Positions 33,592-42,705 of a DNA stretch of 58,808 nt are shown piece after piece; position 1 is the first letter of the stretch, and each line of letters begins with the position of its first letter. Source of the DNA: an uncultured bacterium. Its GTDB lineage: Bacteria; Bacillota; Clostridia; Oscillospirales; Oscillospiraceae. Location of the stretch: the NCBI GenBank assembly GCA_949293165.1, contig CASFCW010000004.1, positions 1 through 58,808 of the forward strand, given 5' to 3'. The translations under genes were made by a program, and so were the position numbers. A model generated the notes under the pieces. That model did no database searches and was not told where the DNA came from. It saw nothing but the letters and a program-made list of their open reading frames with translations.

Positions 33592-34962
33592 GTGAAGGCA
33601 AAAACACTGTTTTATTGTACGGAATGCGGGGGAGAGACCCCCAAATGGCAGGGGAGGTGCCCCGCCTGCGGAGCTTGGAACACCATTGTGGAGCGCCCCG
33701 CGGAACGTGTGGTGAAAAAAAGCCCGTCGGCCAGCCGCGGAAGCGCCCTGTCCGTGCCGGTCAAGCTGCCCAAGGCCATGGCCCAGGTGGAGACTACCGA
33801 TGAGCTGCGCTTCTCCACCGGCATGGGGGAGCTGGACCGGGTGCTGGGCGGCGGCGCCGTGCGCGGTTCTTTGGTGCTGGTGGGCGGCGCCCCCGGCATC
33901 GGCAAATCCACCCTGATGCTCCAAATCTGCGACCAGCTGTGCCGGTTTGCCACGGTACTGTATGTCTCCGGCGAGGAGTCGGAGCGGCAGATCAAGCTGC
34001 GGGCAGAACGGCTGAAGGTGAAAGGGGAGGGGCTGCACCTGCTGTCCGAAACCAACCTGGACAACATGCTGGACGCGGTGCACTCCCTGAATCCCGATGT
34101 ACTTATCGTGGATTCCATCCAAACCCTATATCATGGGGACGTGGCCTCCGCCCCGGGCAGCATCAGCCAGGTGAAGGAATGCACCATGGCGCTGATGCAG
34201 CTGGCAAAAGGGGAGGGTCTGACCGTTTTTGTCATCGGCCATGTAAATAAGGAAGGGTCCATCGCCGGCCCCAAGGTTTTGGAGCATATGGTCGACTGCG
34301 TTCTCTACTTTGAGGGGGAGCGGCAGATGGCTTACCGCATCCTCCGGGCAGCCAAGAACCGGTTTGGCGCCACCAATGAGATCGGCGTGTTCGAGATGGG
34401 AGACGACGGCCTGGCGGAGGTGCCCAACCCGTCGGAGGCGCTGCTGGCCGGACGGCCTGAGGGCGCGCCCGGTACCTGCGTCACCTGTGTGATGGAGGGA
34501 ATCCGGCCGGTGCTGGCGGAGATTCAGGCCCTGGTGGTGCCCAGCAGCCTGGGCAATCCCAGGCGGGTAAGCAACGGCTTTGATTATAACCGGGCCATGC
34601 TGCTGCTGGCGGTGCTGGAAAAGCGGGGCGGGCTGATGCTGGGTGGCTGCGACGCCTACCTGAACGTCATCGGCGGCCTGTCCCTGGACGAGCCGGCGGC
34701 TGATCTGGCTACGGTGATGGCCCTGGCATCCAGCTTCCGGGATAAGCCGGTGCCCGCCGACCTGGCAGCCATCGGAGAGGTGGGCCTGACGGGGGAGCTG
34801 CGGGCGGTCAACGCCCTGGGCCAGCGTCTGTCGGAGGTCCGCCGCCTGGGCTTTACCAAGTGTTTGATCCCCAAGCGGGTTCAGGGCAAGCTCACCGAAC
34901 CGCAAGGCCTGGAGCTGATCCGGGTGTCCAATATCCGGGAGGCACTGGCGGCCCTGTTGTAA
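33592..34962 (+). CDS. radA: DNA repair protein RadA
   Basis: RecA-like ATPase that promotes branch migration of recombination intermediates. It has 456 residues from a GTG at 33592, placed 9 nt after GGGGAGG; an ATG at 33553 lies on the promoter -10 box. The N-terminal zinc finger uses C9, C12, C23 and C26. Walker A is GAPGIGKST (99-107). The RadA-specific KNRFG motif is present in AAKNRFGATNEIG. The C-terminal third is the Lon-like domain (GGLSLDEPAADLA). The next gene on the strand is a Xer recombinase, so recombination functions cluster here. Confidence 0.96.
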   Translation: MKAKTLFYCTECGGETPKWQGRCPACGAWNTIVERPAERVVKKSPSASRGSALSVPVKLPKAMAQVETTDELRFSTGMGELDRVLGGGAVRGSLVLVGGAPGIGKSTLMLQICDQLCRFATVLYVSGEESERQIKLRAERLKVKGEGLHLLSETNLDNMLDAVHSLNPDVLIVDSIQTLYHGDVASAPGSISQVKECTMALMQLAKGEGLTVFVIGHVNKEGSIAGPKVLEHMVDCVLYFEGERQMAYRILRAAKNRFGATNEIGVFEMGDDGLAEVPNPSEALLAGRPEGAPGTCVTCVMEGIRPVLAEIQALVVPSSLGNPRRVSNGFDYNRAMLLLAVLEKRGGLMLGGCDAYLNVIGGLSLDEPAADLATVMALASSFRDKPVPADLAAIGEVGLTGELRAVNALGQRLSEVRRLGFTKCLIPKRVQGKLTEPQGLELIRVSNIREALAALL

Positions 34963-35242
34963 CGACTGGAAGGTCCGTTTTTGATTCCGGCACTCAGAGT
35001 CAAAATCCGTGTTCCATCAGGACACGGACAGAATACGAGCGCCCGGCCGGGGAAGGGCCCGGCCAAGCAGGAGAGAAAGGAGATCCGCGCCCCGGAGGGC
35101 CCCTGTCTGGCTCATGGATGCAAGTCAACAAAATAAAAATTTTGTTGACTTGGAGGGAGGCAAAAACCGCCTGTACCCCGGTTTTGCCCCTGTCCGGGCC
35201 TTCCGCGGCCCCAACCGGCCTCCGGCGCCAAGCCTGAATATC
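34963..35242. other. 280-bp intergenic region rich in inverted repeats
   Basis: Between radA and the recombinase there is no convincing short gene. It holds a 7-bp hairpin (TCCGTGT at 35006-35012 with ACACGGA at 35022-35028), a GGCCGGG/CCCGGCC hairpin near 35044-35064, and the AT-rich dif-like palindrome at 35123-35150. The open recombinase frame extends back to 35009 but has no ribosome site and no family similarity before 35243. Confidence 0.5.
35123..35150. other. Candidate dif site (Xer recombination site)
   Basis: Two perfectly inverted 11-bp arms, AGTCAACAAAA (35123-35133) and TTTTGTTGACT (35140-35150), flank a 6-bp centre TAAAAA (35134-35139). The 11-6-11 layout and AT-rich centre are those of bacterial dif sites. 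The right arm agrees at 8 of 11 positions with the B. subtilis XerD half-site TTATGTAAACT; the left arm agrees poorly with the XerC half-site. The palindrome extends one more base on each side. There is no U-run after it, so it is not a terminator. It lies 92 bp before a Xer gene, as dif lies beside xerS in streptococci. An operator is the main alternative. Confidence 0.55.
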
Positions 35243-36268
35243 ATGTCTGATTATCGCACTGACGCACCGCCCATACTCCGGGACTTCCTGGTTTATCACC
35301 AGGCCATTCAGGGACATTCCCGGCGCACGGTGGACGAATATTACCTGGATCTGCGGAATTTTTTCCGCTATCTTAAGCAGGAAAAGCACCGCGTCCCAGC
35401 CAACACGCCTTTGGAGCAAATCCCCATTGACGACGTGGATTTGGAGCTTATCGCCTCTGTAACCCTCAGCGATGTCTATTCCTACATGAACTACCTGTCC
35501 CGGGACCGGGCCGTCCATCCCAACAGCCCCGACGGCCATTACGGCCTGGCGCCTGCCGCCCGGGCCCGCAAGGTGGCCGCCATCCGATCCTTTTATAAGT
35601 ACCTCACCAACAAGGCCAAGGTTTTACCGGAAAATCCAATGCAGGACCTGGACTCGCCCAGGCTGAAAAAGACCTTGCCAAGGTATCTGGATCTGGAAGA
35701 AAGCGAAACCCTTTTGGACGCTGTGGACGGTTCCAATCAGGCCCGGGATTACTGCATTTTGACCCTGTTTCTCAATTGCGGGCTGCGTATTTCCGAGCTG
35801 GTGGGCTTAAATGTAACGGATGTTCGAGGAAATCAGCTTCGGGTACTGGGCAAGGGCAACAAGGAGCGGATGCTGTTTCTCAACGACGCCTGCCTGGACG
35901 CCCTGGAGGACTGGATGACCGAGCGGAATGCCTTGACCTTGGTGGATGAAAACGCCCTGTTCGTCACGCCCAAATACCGCAAACGGATTACCCGGGCGGC
36001 GGTACACAAGCTGGTGAAAAAGCACCTGTCCGCCGCCGGGCTGGACAGCAGCAAGTACTCCTCCCATAAGCTGCGGCATACAGCCGCCACCTTGATGCTG
36101 CAAAACGGCGTGGACGTCCGCACGCTGCAGGAGGTGCTGGGCCACGACCACCTGAATACCACCCAGATTTATACCCATGTAGACAACGAGGATCTCCGCA
36201 TTGCCGCCAAAGCCAACCCGCTGGGACGGAGAAAACGGCAGAAAAATGAAAAAAAGGAAGAGAAATGA
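35243..36268 (+). CDS. Xer-type tyrosine recombinase
   Basis: Site-specific recombinase of 341 residues. The SAM-like core-binding domain covers about 8-125 and the catalytic domain about 145-325. Active-site residues are all present: R182 (GLRISEL), H275 and R278 (HKLRHT), H301 (LGHDH) and the nucleophile Y310 (TTQIYTHV). The tail is Lys/Glu-rich. The length and lack of phage neighbours favour a chromosomal XerC-like enzyme over an integrase. I place the start at ATG 35243, where family similarity begins, although the ribosome site is weak. A separate XerD is encoded at 51055-51960, so the pair may form XerCD. Confidence 0.9.
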   Translation: MSDYRTDAPPILRDFLVYHQAIQGHSRRTVDEYYLDLRNFFRYLKQEKHRVPANTPLEQIPIDDVDLELIASVTLSDVYSYMNYLSRDRAVHPNSPDGHYGLAPAARARKVAAIRSFYKYLTNKAKVLPENPMQDLDSPRLKKTLPRYLDLEESETLLDAVDGSNQARDYCILTLFLNCGLRISELVGLNVTDVRGNQLRVLGKGNKERMLFLNDACLDALEDWMTERNALTLVDENALFVTPKYRKRITRAAVHKLVKKHLSAAGLDSSKYSSHKLRHTAATLMLQNGVDVRTLQEVLGHDHLNTTQIYTHVDNEDLRIAAKANPLGRRKRQKNEKKEEK

Positions 36269-36277
36269 GGCTTTGAT

Positions 36278-36643
36278 ATGATGGAAACTGTGATGCTGAT
36301 CCTGGTGTTCCTGGTACCGGCGGTGCTGCTGCTGCTGGGTCTTTTGTGGCGTATTCGTCCCCCGGAGATGCACTCCTCCTCTCCCCTCGCCTACCGCACG
36401 GCCCTGTCCACCAGCAGCCGGGACGCCTGGGACACCGCCCACAGGCAGTGCTCCTCCCTCTGGGTTCGGATGGGCCTGATCCTGCTGGTACTGCTGGGCG
36501 CCATGGTGGCCCTGGCAGATCGGGAGACCTATGAGAGCTTTCTCATCTGGCTGTTTATCGGGGAAATGCTGCTGTTTTGCTGTACTGCTTTCCTGGTGGA
36601 TATGACCTTGAAGGCCAAATTTGACGGGAAAGAGAACAAGTAA
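36278..36643 (+). CDS. Small SdpI-like membrane protein
   Basis: A 121-residue protein with three predicted membrane helices (about 4-25, 63-82, 87-108). The loop LAYRTALSTSSRDAWDTAHR resembles the GxRT-W-A region of the SdpI/YfhL family, whose founding member gives immunity to the SdpC toxin in Bacillus. It starts 9 nt after the recombinase stop and is probably co-transcribed. No toxin gene is adjacent, so an immunity role is only a possibility. Confidence 0.6.
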   Translation: MMETVMLILVFLVPAVLLLLGLLWRIRPPEMHSSSPLAYRTALSTSSRDAWDTAHRQCSSLWVRMGLILLVLLGAMVALADRETYESFLIWLFIGEMLLFCCTAFLVDMTLKAKFDGKENK

Positions 36644-36648
36644 ACCTC

Positions 36649-36680
36649 AAAAGGCTGCGCCTATATGGGCGCAGCCTTTT
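36649..36680. terminator. Bidirectional terminator between convergent genes
   Basis: A 13-bp perfect stem (AAAAGGCTGCGCC with GGCGCAGCCTTTT) and a 6-nt loop lie between the plus-strand gene ending at 36643 and the minus-strand gene ending at 36685. A and T runs on both sides suit both directions. Confidence 0.85.
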
Positions 36681-36684
36681 TCTC

Positions 36685-37332
36685 TTAATCCAGCCGGAGA
36701 TCCATGATTTTATAGACAAGAAACAAGCCCGCCACGGCGCAAAGCGCCGCCGGAACGGGGACGGTAACCATAGGCTGCCGCAACAAGATGCCGGCGCAGA
36801 GCAGCGTAAACAGAACCAAAAAGAGCACAATCCATGGCCCCTTGCTTCCCTCTGTGGAAAAGGAGCGCCGGCAGATCCAGTAAACCACGCCGCAGGCGGT
36901 GAGCAAAATACCTGCGCCGGAAATCAGCTGTCCCATGGTCAAGGTGAGCTCCGTCCACCCCCCTGTGCGCAGCACCCCTTCCAGAACACCAAACCCAACC
37001 CATATGGCCATTAAAATGACCGCGGCCAACATCCCGTCCCGGAGCATACACAGCAGGCTTTCCCACCTGGGCATGGGCGGAAGCTCCGCAATGACACTGT
37101 CGCAAAACGCTTTGGGGTCCGGCCCAATGACGGATTGCGCGGGCTCTCCCCGCGCCTCGGCATCCAGCAGCATTTGTGTCATATCACGCCGCACCTGCTC
37201 CTGGTCCCAGGTGCTGATCCGAGACCCTCGCAGATACACCACCAAATCGGTCAACAGCTTCCGCCCGTCTGCACTGAGGGCCTCCTCCGCCCGGTTATTC
37301 TCCTCCAGAAGCAATTTCGTTTTCTCACGCAT
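36685..37332 (-). CDS. PadR-linked membrane protein with helical N-terminal domain
   Basis: A 215-residue protein. Residues 1-85 are a charged helical domain (LVVYLRGSRISTWDQEQVRR, then a GPDPKAFCDSVIAELPP block) resembling the DUF1048/HAAS domains found beside PadR regulators. Four membrane helices follow (about 98-118, 130-153, 163-182, 187-208). Its ATG overlaps the padR end by 8 bp, so the two are translationally coupled. Such membrane proteins are thought to work with the PadR repressor in envelope stress responses; the mechanism is not known. Confidence 0.65.
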   Translation of the reverse strand: MREKTKLLLEENNRAEEALSADGRKLLTDLVVYLRGSRISTWDQEQVRRDMTQMLLDAEARGEPAQSVIGPDPKAFCDSVIAELPPMPRWESLLCMLRDGMLAAVILMAIWVGFGVLEGVLRTGGWTELTLTMGQLISGAGILLTACGVVYWICRRSFSTEGSKGPWIVLFLVLFTLLCAGILLRQPMVTVPVPAALCAVAGLFLVYKIMDLRLD

Positions 37333-37663
37333 GGAGATCTCCTCCTGTCATTTTAAGCAGTTCATCCACCGCTTTTGTAAGTTCCTGATAATGCCGGAAA
37401 AATGCAGCCAGCTCTTGTTGTCCCAAGTCCGTCAGCGCATAATATTTTCGCTGGGGCCCCTCCGGTGAGGCTCGGAAGCTGGCGGTGATAGAACCCCGCT
37501 TTTCCAGCCGCAGCAGCAGCGGGTATATGGTGCCCTCCGGCACTTTGCCAAATCCATACTGCTCCAGCCTTTGCGAGATTTCATATCCATACCGCTCCTC
37601 CTGGCGAAGGATTGCCAATACACAGCCCTCCAGCGTACCCTTGAGCATCTGAGATGGAATCAA
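37325..37663 (-). CDS. PadR family transcriptional regulator
   Basis: A 112-residue winged-helix repressor. The core reads LEGCVLAILRQEERYGYEI, then VPEGTIYPLLLRLEKRGS and GPQRKYYALTDLG, the classic PadR wing. Translation probably starts at TTG 37663, 7 nt after GGAGG; ATG 37648 is an alternative. The inverted repeats around its own promoter suggest autoregulation. It is followed by its membrane partner. Confidence 0.92.
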   Translation of the reverse strand: MIPSQMLKGTLEGCVLAILRQEERYGYEISQRLEQYGFGKVPEGTIYPLLLRLEKRGSITASFRASPEGPQRKYYALTDLGQQELAAFFRHYQELTKAVDELLKMTGGDLHA

Positions 37664-37676
37664 TGTATCACCTCCA

Positions 37677-37737
37677 CTATCTTGCTTTGCAAGGTAGGTG
37701 TTTACTATATTGTATTGCAAGATAGCTGCCTTGTCAA
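37677..37737 (-). promoter_or_regulatory. padR promoter with probable autoregulatory operators
   Basis: On the minus strand a consensus TTGACA (37732-37737) is separated by 17 nt from TACAAT (37709-37714). TATCTTGCAA lies within the spacer. Downstream of the start, CTATCTTGC (37677-37685) and GCAAGGTAG (37689-37697) form an 8-of-9 inverted repeat with a TTT centre. The same half-site therefore occurs over the promoter and before the ribosome site, as expected for a PadR operator. Confidence 0.7.
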
Positions 37738-37771
37738 CCCCCTTCTTCCCATCCGTTTATAAACAGCAAAG

Positions 37772-37815
37772 CGCCCCACCTGTTATCCAGTAAATACTGT
37801 CTAACAAGTGGGGCG
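37772..37815 (-). terminator. Probable terminator after the DUF362 gene
   Basis: A 14-bp stem with one mismatch (CGCCCCACCTGTTA at 37772-37785 with TAACAAGTGGGGCG at 37802-37815) lies 20 nt beyond the stop of the minus-strand gene. The T-run on the minus strand is interrupted (CTTTGCTGTTT), so strength is uncertain. Confidence 0.5.
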
Positions 37816-37834
37816 TTCTGTCCAGAGGCCGCCT

Positions 37835-38959
37835 TTACACCCGGATCAGCTCATAGGAACGGGTGCCCAGGCCGATCTTCTCGGCGTGCTCCAGGCAGCT
37901 CTTCCAGTCGGATTCCGGGGTAGTGTTTTTAAAGTGATCGTGGTGGTCACAGAAATCATGGGCGTGCATCTTGTCGTCCAGCATGCTTCCCGGGACAGGC
38001 TGCTGGCGCAGGCAGGCGTCGGCACAGGCCTGGTCCAGCGCCACCGGGTCAAAAGAGGCAAACATACCCACATCGGGGAGAATCGCCATATCGTTCTCCC
38101 CGTGGCAGTCGCAGTAGGGGGAGATGTCGATGACCAGGCTGATGTGGAAGTGGGGCCGTCCGTCCACCACCGCCTTGGCATACTCCGCCATCTTCTTGTT
38201 CAGCATCTCGATGGCCGCGTCATTCCTGGCGGCGATGGCGTCCATGGGACAGGCGGCGATACACCGGCCGCAGCCCACGCACTTGCTCTGGTCGATCTGG
38301 GCCTTGCCGTTGTCCGCCAGGGAGATGGCCTCCTGGGCGCACTGCTTGAAGCACTGGCGGCAGGCAACGCACTTGTCCTGATTCACCGTGGGCTTACCCG
38401 CCACATGCTGCTCCATCTTGCCCCGGCGGCTGCCGCAGCCCATGCCGATGTTCTTGATGGCGCCGCCGAAGCCCGTCATCTCATGGCCCTTGAAGTGGTT
38501 CAGGCTGATGAAGATTTCCGCATCCATCACCGCCCGGCCGATTTTGGCCTTGGTCACATACTCGCCCCCCGCCACGGGCACCTCCACATCGTCCAGGCCC
38601 CGCAGGCCATCAGCGATGATAACATGGCACCCGGTGGAGAAGGGGGAAAATCCGTTTTCATAGGCGCTGTCCATGTGCTCCAGGGCGTTTTTCCGCCGCC
38701 CGGGGTACAGGGTATTGCAGTCGGTGAGGAAAGGCAGCCCGCCCAGCTCCTTGACCACATCGGCCACCCGCTTGGCGTAGTTGGGCCGCAGGAAGGTAAG
38801 GTTGCCCGGCTCGCCGAAGTGGATTTTGATGGCGGTCATCTTGTGCTGGAAATCAATGGTCTCGACTCCCGCGGCCCGGATGAGCTTCTCCAGCTTGTCC
38901 AGCTGGCTGGTACCGATTTTGGTGCGCAGGTCGGTAAAATAGACTTTGGAAGGTTCCAT
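37835..38959 (-). CDS. DUF362 protein with two 4Fe-4S ferredoxin motifs
   Basis: A 374-residue cytosolic protein. The DUF362 region (about 1-190) includes KIHFGEPGN, LTDCNTLYPGRR and NHFKGHEMTGFGGAIKN. Two ferredoxin-type clusters follow (CVACRQCFKQCAQE and CVGCGRCIAACPM). A Cys/His-rich C-terminus (HAHDFCDHHDHF) may bind metal. DUF362 proteins are widespread in anaerobes and their reaction is unknown. The ATG at 38959 has AAAGGAA 10 nt upstream. It is the last gene of the murD-to-DUF362 run. Confidence 0.88.
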   Translation of the reverse strand: MEPSKVYFTDLRTKIGTSQLDKLEKLIRAAGVETIDFQHKMTAIKIHFGEPGNLTFLRPNYAKRVADVVKELGGLPFLTDCNTLYPGRRKNALEHMDSAYENGFSPFSTGCHVIIADGLRGLDDVEVPVAGGEYVTKAKIGRAVMDAEIFISLNHFKGHEMTGFGGAIKNIGMGCGSRRGKMEQHVAGKPTVNQDKCVACRQCFKQCAQEAISLADNGKAQIDQSKCVGCGRCIAACPMDAIAARNDAAIEMLNKKMAEYAKAVVDGRPHFHISLVIDISPYCDCHGENDMAILPDVGMFASFDPVALDQACADACLRQQPVPGSMLDDKMHAHDFCDHHDHFKNTTPESDWKSCLEHAEKIGLGTRSYELIRV

Positions 38960-38989
38960 ATCACACAATTCCTTTCTCTTTCGGTCTTG

Positions 38990-39943
38990 TCAGAAGCGTT
39001 GAAACACCATGCCCCGCTTGCTCTCCAAAACGCCGGGCACAATGGCGAAGCAGGAGCCCACCACGATCAGGCAGATCCCCAGCAGCATATTCAGGGGGAT
39101 GGATTCCCCATGGACCGCCCATGCCAGGATGGGGGACAAGGCGGGCTTGAAGAAGTACACCAGGGACACCACACTGGCAGGCTGGTACTCCATGGCCATG
39201 AAGTAGGCGCAGAAGCCCAGGCCGGCCACGCCGGCAGATACGTACAGCACGAAGGGCAGGTTTTCCAGGGTGTAGCCCGCCACAATGGGGATGTTGGCGA
39301 AGTTGGGCAGCCCCGCCTGGATGATGGCGTCGGCCACCGGTGGGATATGGGTCAGCAGGATCAGCAGCAGCATAATCATGCTGCCGAAAAAGGAGCCGAA
39401 GCAGGTCACCACCGGCCCTCCCAGCTCCGCCACCTTCCGCTTCCCCATCACGCCGTAGAAGGAAAACAGCACCGTGGCCGTCAGGATCAGCACCACGCCC
39501 AGCACATTCAGCTTAGTCTCCAGGGGATTGATAATGGCAATGGTGCCCAGCACCTCCAACACCAGGGCGGCGATATGCCGGCCCCGAACCGGCTCCCCCA
39601 GAATCAGGAAGGCCAGGAAGGTGACAAACACAGGGTTGCAGCTGAACAGCACGGCCACCACCGCGGAGTCCAGATAGGCCACCGACAGCTGGTACATAGG
39701 CATACAGATGGCAATGCCGATCAAGCCCAGGAAGGCAAAGTACCCCATGGTTTTCCCGTCCAGCCGCTTGCCTCTTTTTTTCAGCGTGCTGACAGCCATG
39801 GGCAGCAGCACCAAAAAGCCCAGGAAAAACCGGGTAAAGGTCAGCTGAATGGGATTGATCTGCCCGGCAATAAACTTCAGCACCACCTCGAAGGTGCCGA
39901 AAAAGAACAACGCAATGGCAATATAGCCGTAGCCGCGATTCAA
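38990..39943 (-). CDS. EamA/DMT family transporter
   Basis: A 317-residue inner-membrane protein with about ten hydrophobic helices, arranged as two EamA repeats (about 5-140 and 150-290). The first repeat ends NPVFVTFLAFLILGEPVRG, the usual end-of-repeat motif, and the second has VSLVYFFKPALSPILAWAV. Members export or import small metabolites; the substrate cannot be told from sequence. It lies 18 nt after ligA and 30 nt before the DUF362 gene. Confidence 0.9.
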   Translation of the reverse strand: MNRGYGYIAIALFFFGTFEVVLKFIAGQINPIQLTFTRFFLGFLVLLPMAVSTLKKRGKRLDGKTMGYFAFLGLIGIAICMPMYQLSVAYLDSAVVAVLFSCNPVFVTFLAFLILGEPVRGRHIAALVLEVLGTIAIINPLETKLNVLGVVLILTATVLFSFYGVMGKRKVAELGGPVVTCFGSFFGSMIMLLLILLTHIPPVADAIIQAGLPNFANIPIVAGYTLENLPFVLYVSAGVAGLGFCAYFMAMEYQPASVVSLVYFFKPALSPILAWAVHGESIPLNMLLGICLIVVGSCFAIVPGVLESKRGMVFQRF

Positions 39944-39961
39944 AGCCCTCTCCCCTTTCTC

Positions 39962-41953
<1,992 letters not shown>

Positions 41954-42661
41954 TCAGCCTGAGGCGGACGGCCAGCAGACATCGGGCACCTGGCCCACGA
42001 TTACCGTTTCCGCCACGCAGAGGCTGGTACGGCTGACCGTCTCCACCGCCCCGCCAGGCAGCATCAGGGTGACGGGCACCGTCACCTCCAGATCAATCTC
42101 GTGCAGCGTCTGGTTGACGCCGGCGGAGGAGAACTGGCTGGTAAATTCCGCGTTTACCGACCCCACCGTCATAGCGTGGACTTTCAGGGACGGGCCCAGC
42201 CCCCACAGGATATCAAAATCCAGCAGGCTGCACAGGGGGATCTGGATTTGTGAGACGTCTATCCCTTCCAGCACCTCCAGCACCGCCTCAATCAGCCTGG
42301 CCCGCAGGCGGTTCATGCCGGCAATGTCCGTTGTCAGGGAATTGATGGCGCCATCCTCGTCCCGGTGGATCCGGACGAAGGTCTGGTAGCCCGCCCCCTC
42401 CTGCTCCATGGTGTCCAGTACACAGGTCTCAATCACCGCGGCCAGCATCTGCTCCGCCTGGGCCTGGGCCACGGTCACCACCATAGGGCGCAGCCGCGCT
42501 TCCAGCACAGCGGTGCACCCCGCAGCCACCGTCAAGGCGATGAGCAGGGTAACCGCGGCGGCCGCCAGCGGGCCCCGCCTCCCCGCCCGCTTTCCGCCGG
42601 ACAGACGGGAGCGGGCCATCTCCCGGCGGAACCGCCGGTATGTCCGTTTGGCTGATTTCAC
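41954..42661 (-). CDS. yunB: Sporulation protein YunB
   Basis: A 235-residue protein with an Arg-rich cytosolic start, one membrane helix (about 31-52) and an extracytoplasmic domain. Recognisable blocks: AQAEQMLAAVIETCV, IHRDEDGAINSLTTDIAGMN, IQIPLCSLLDFDILWGLGP and HEIDLEVTVPVTLMLPGG. In Bacillus YunB is mother-cell expressed and needed for efficient spore formation. Finding it in a row with murD and ligA is unusual, and supports the view that the host makes spores. Confidence 0.88.
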   Translation of the reverse strand: MKSAKRTYRRFRREMARSRLSGGKRAGRRGPLAAAAVTLLIALTVAAGCTAVLEARLRPMVVTVAQAQAEQMLAAVIETCVLDTMEQEGAGYQTFVRIHRDEDGAINSLTTDIAGMNRLRARLIEAVLEVLEGIDVSQIQIPLCSLLDFDILWGLGPSLKVHAMTVGSVNAEFTSQFSSAGVNQTLHEIDLEVTVPVTLMLPGGAVETVSRTSLCVAETVIVGQVPDVCWPSASG

Positions 42662-42705
42662 GCGCCCACCCCCTCGGCAACAGCCTATGTGGGGGGCGGC
42701 TTGGC

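Noticed and set aside
35122-35151. Terminator of radA
   Set aside because: The stem is AT-rich and not followed by a U-run; it lies 160 nt past radA, so a protein-binding or recombination site fits better.
35009-35242. N-terminal extension of the Xer recombinase (78 extra residues)
   Set aside because: Family similarity starts at 35243, the extension is Arg/Pro-rich and low-complexity, and it would cover the palindrome.
35243-36268. Integrase of a mobile element
   Set aside because: No tRNA target, excisionase, phage gene or flanking repeat is present; size and residues fit a chromosomal Xer protein.
36278-36643. SdpI-type immunity protein with a toxin partner
   Set aside because: No SdpA, SdpB or SdpC-like gene is adjacent; only the loop similarity remains.
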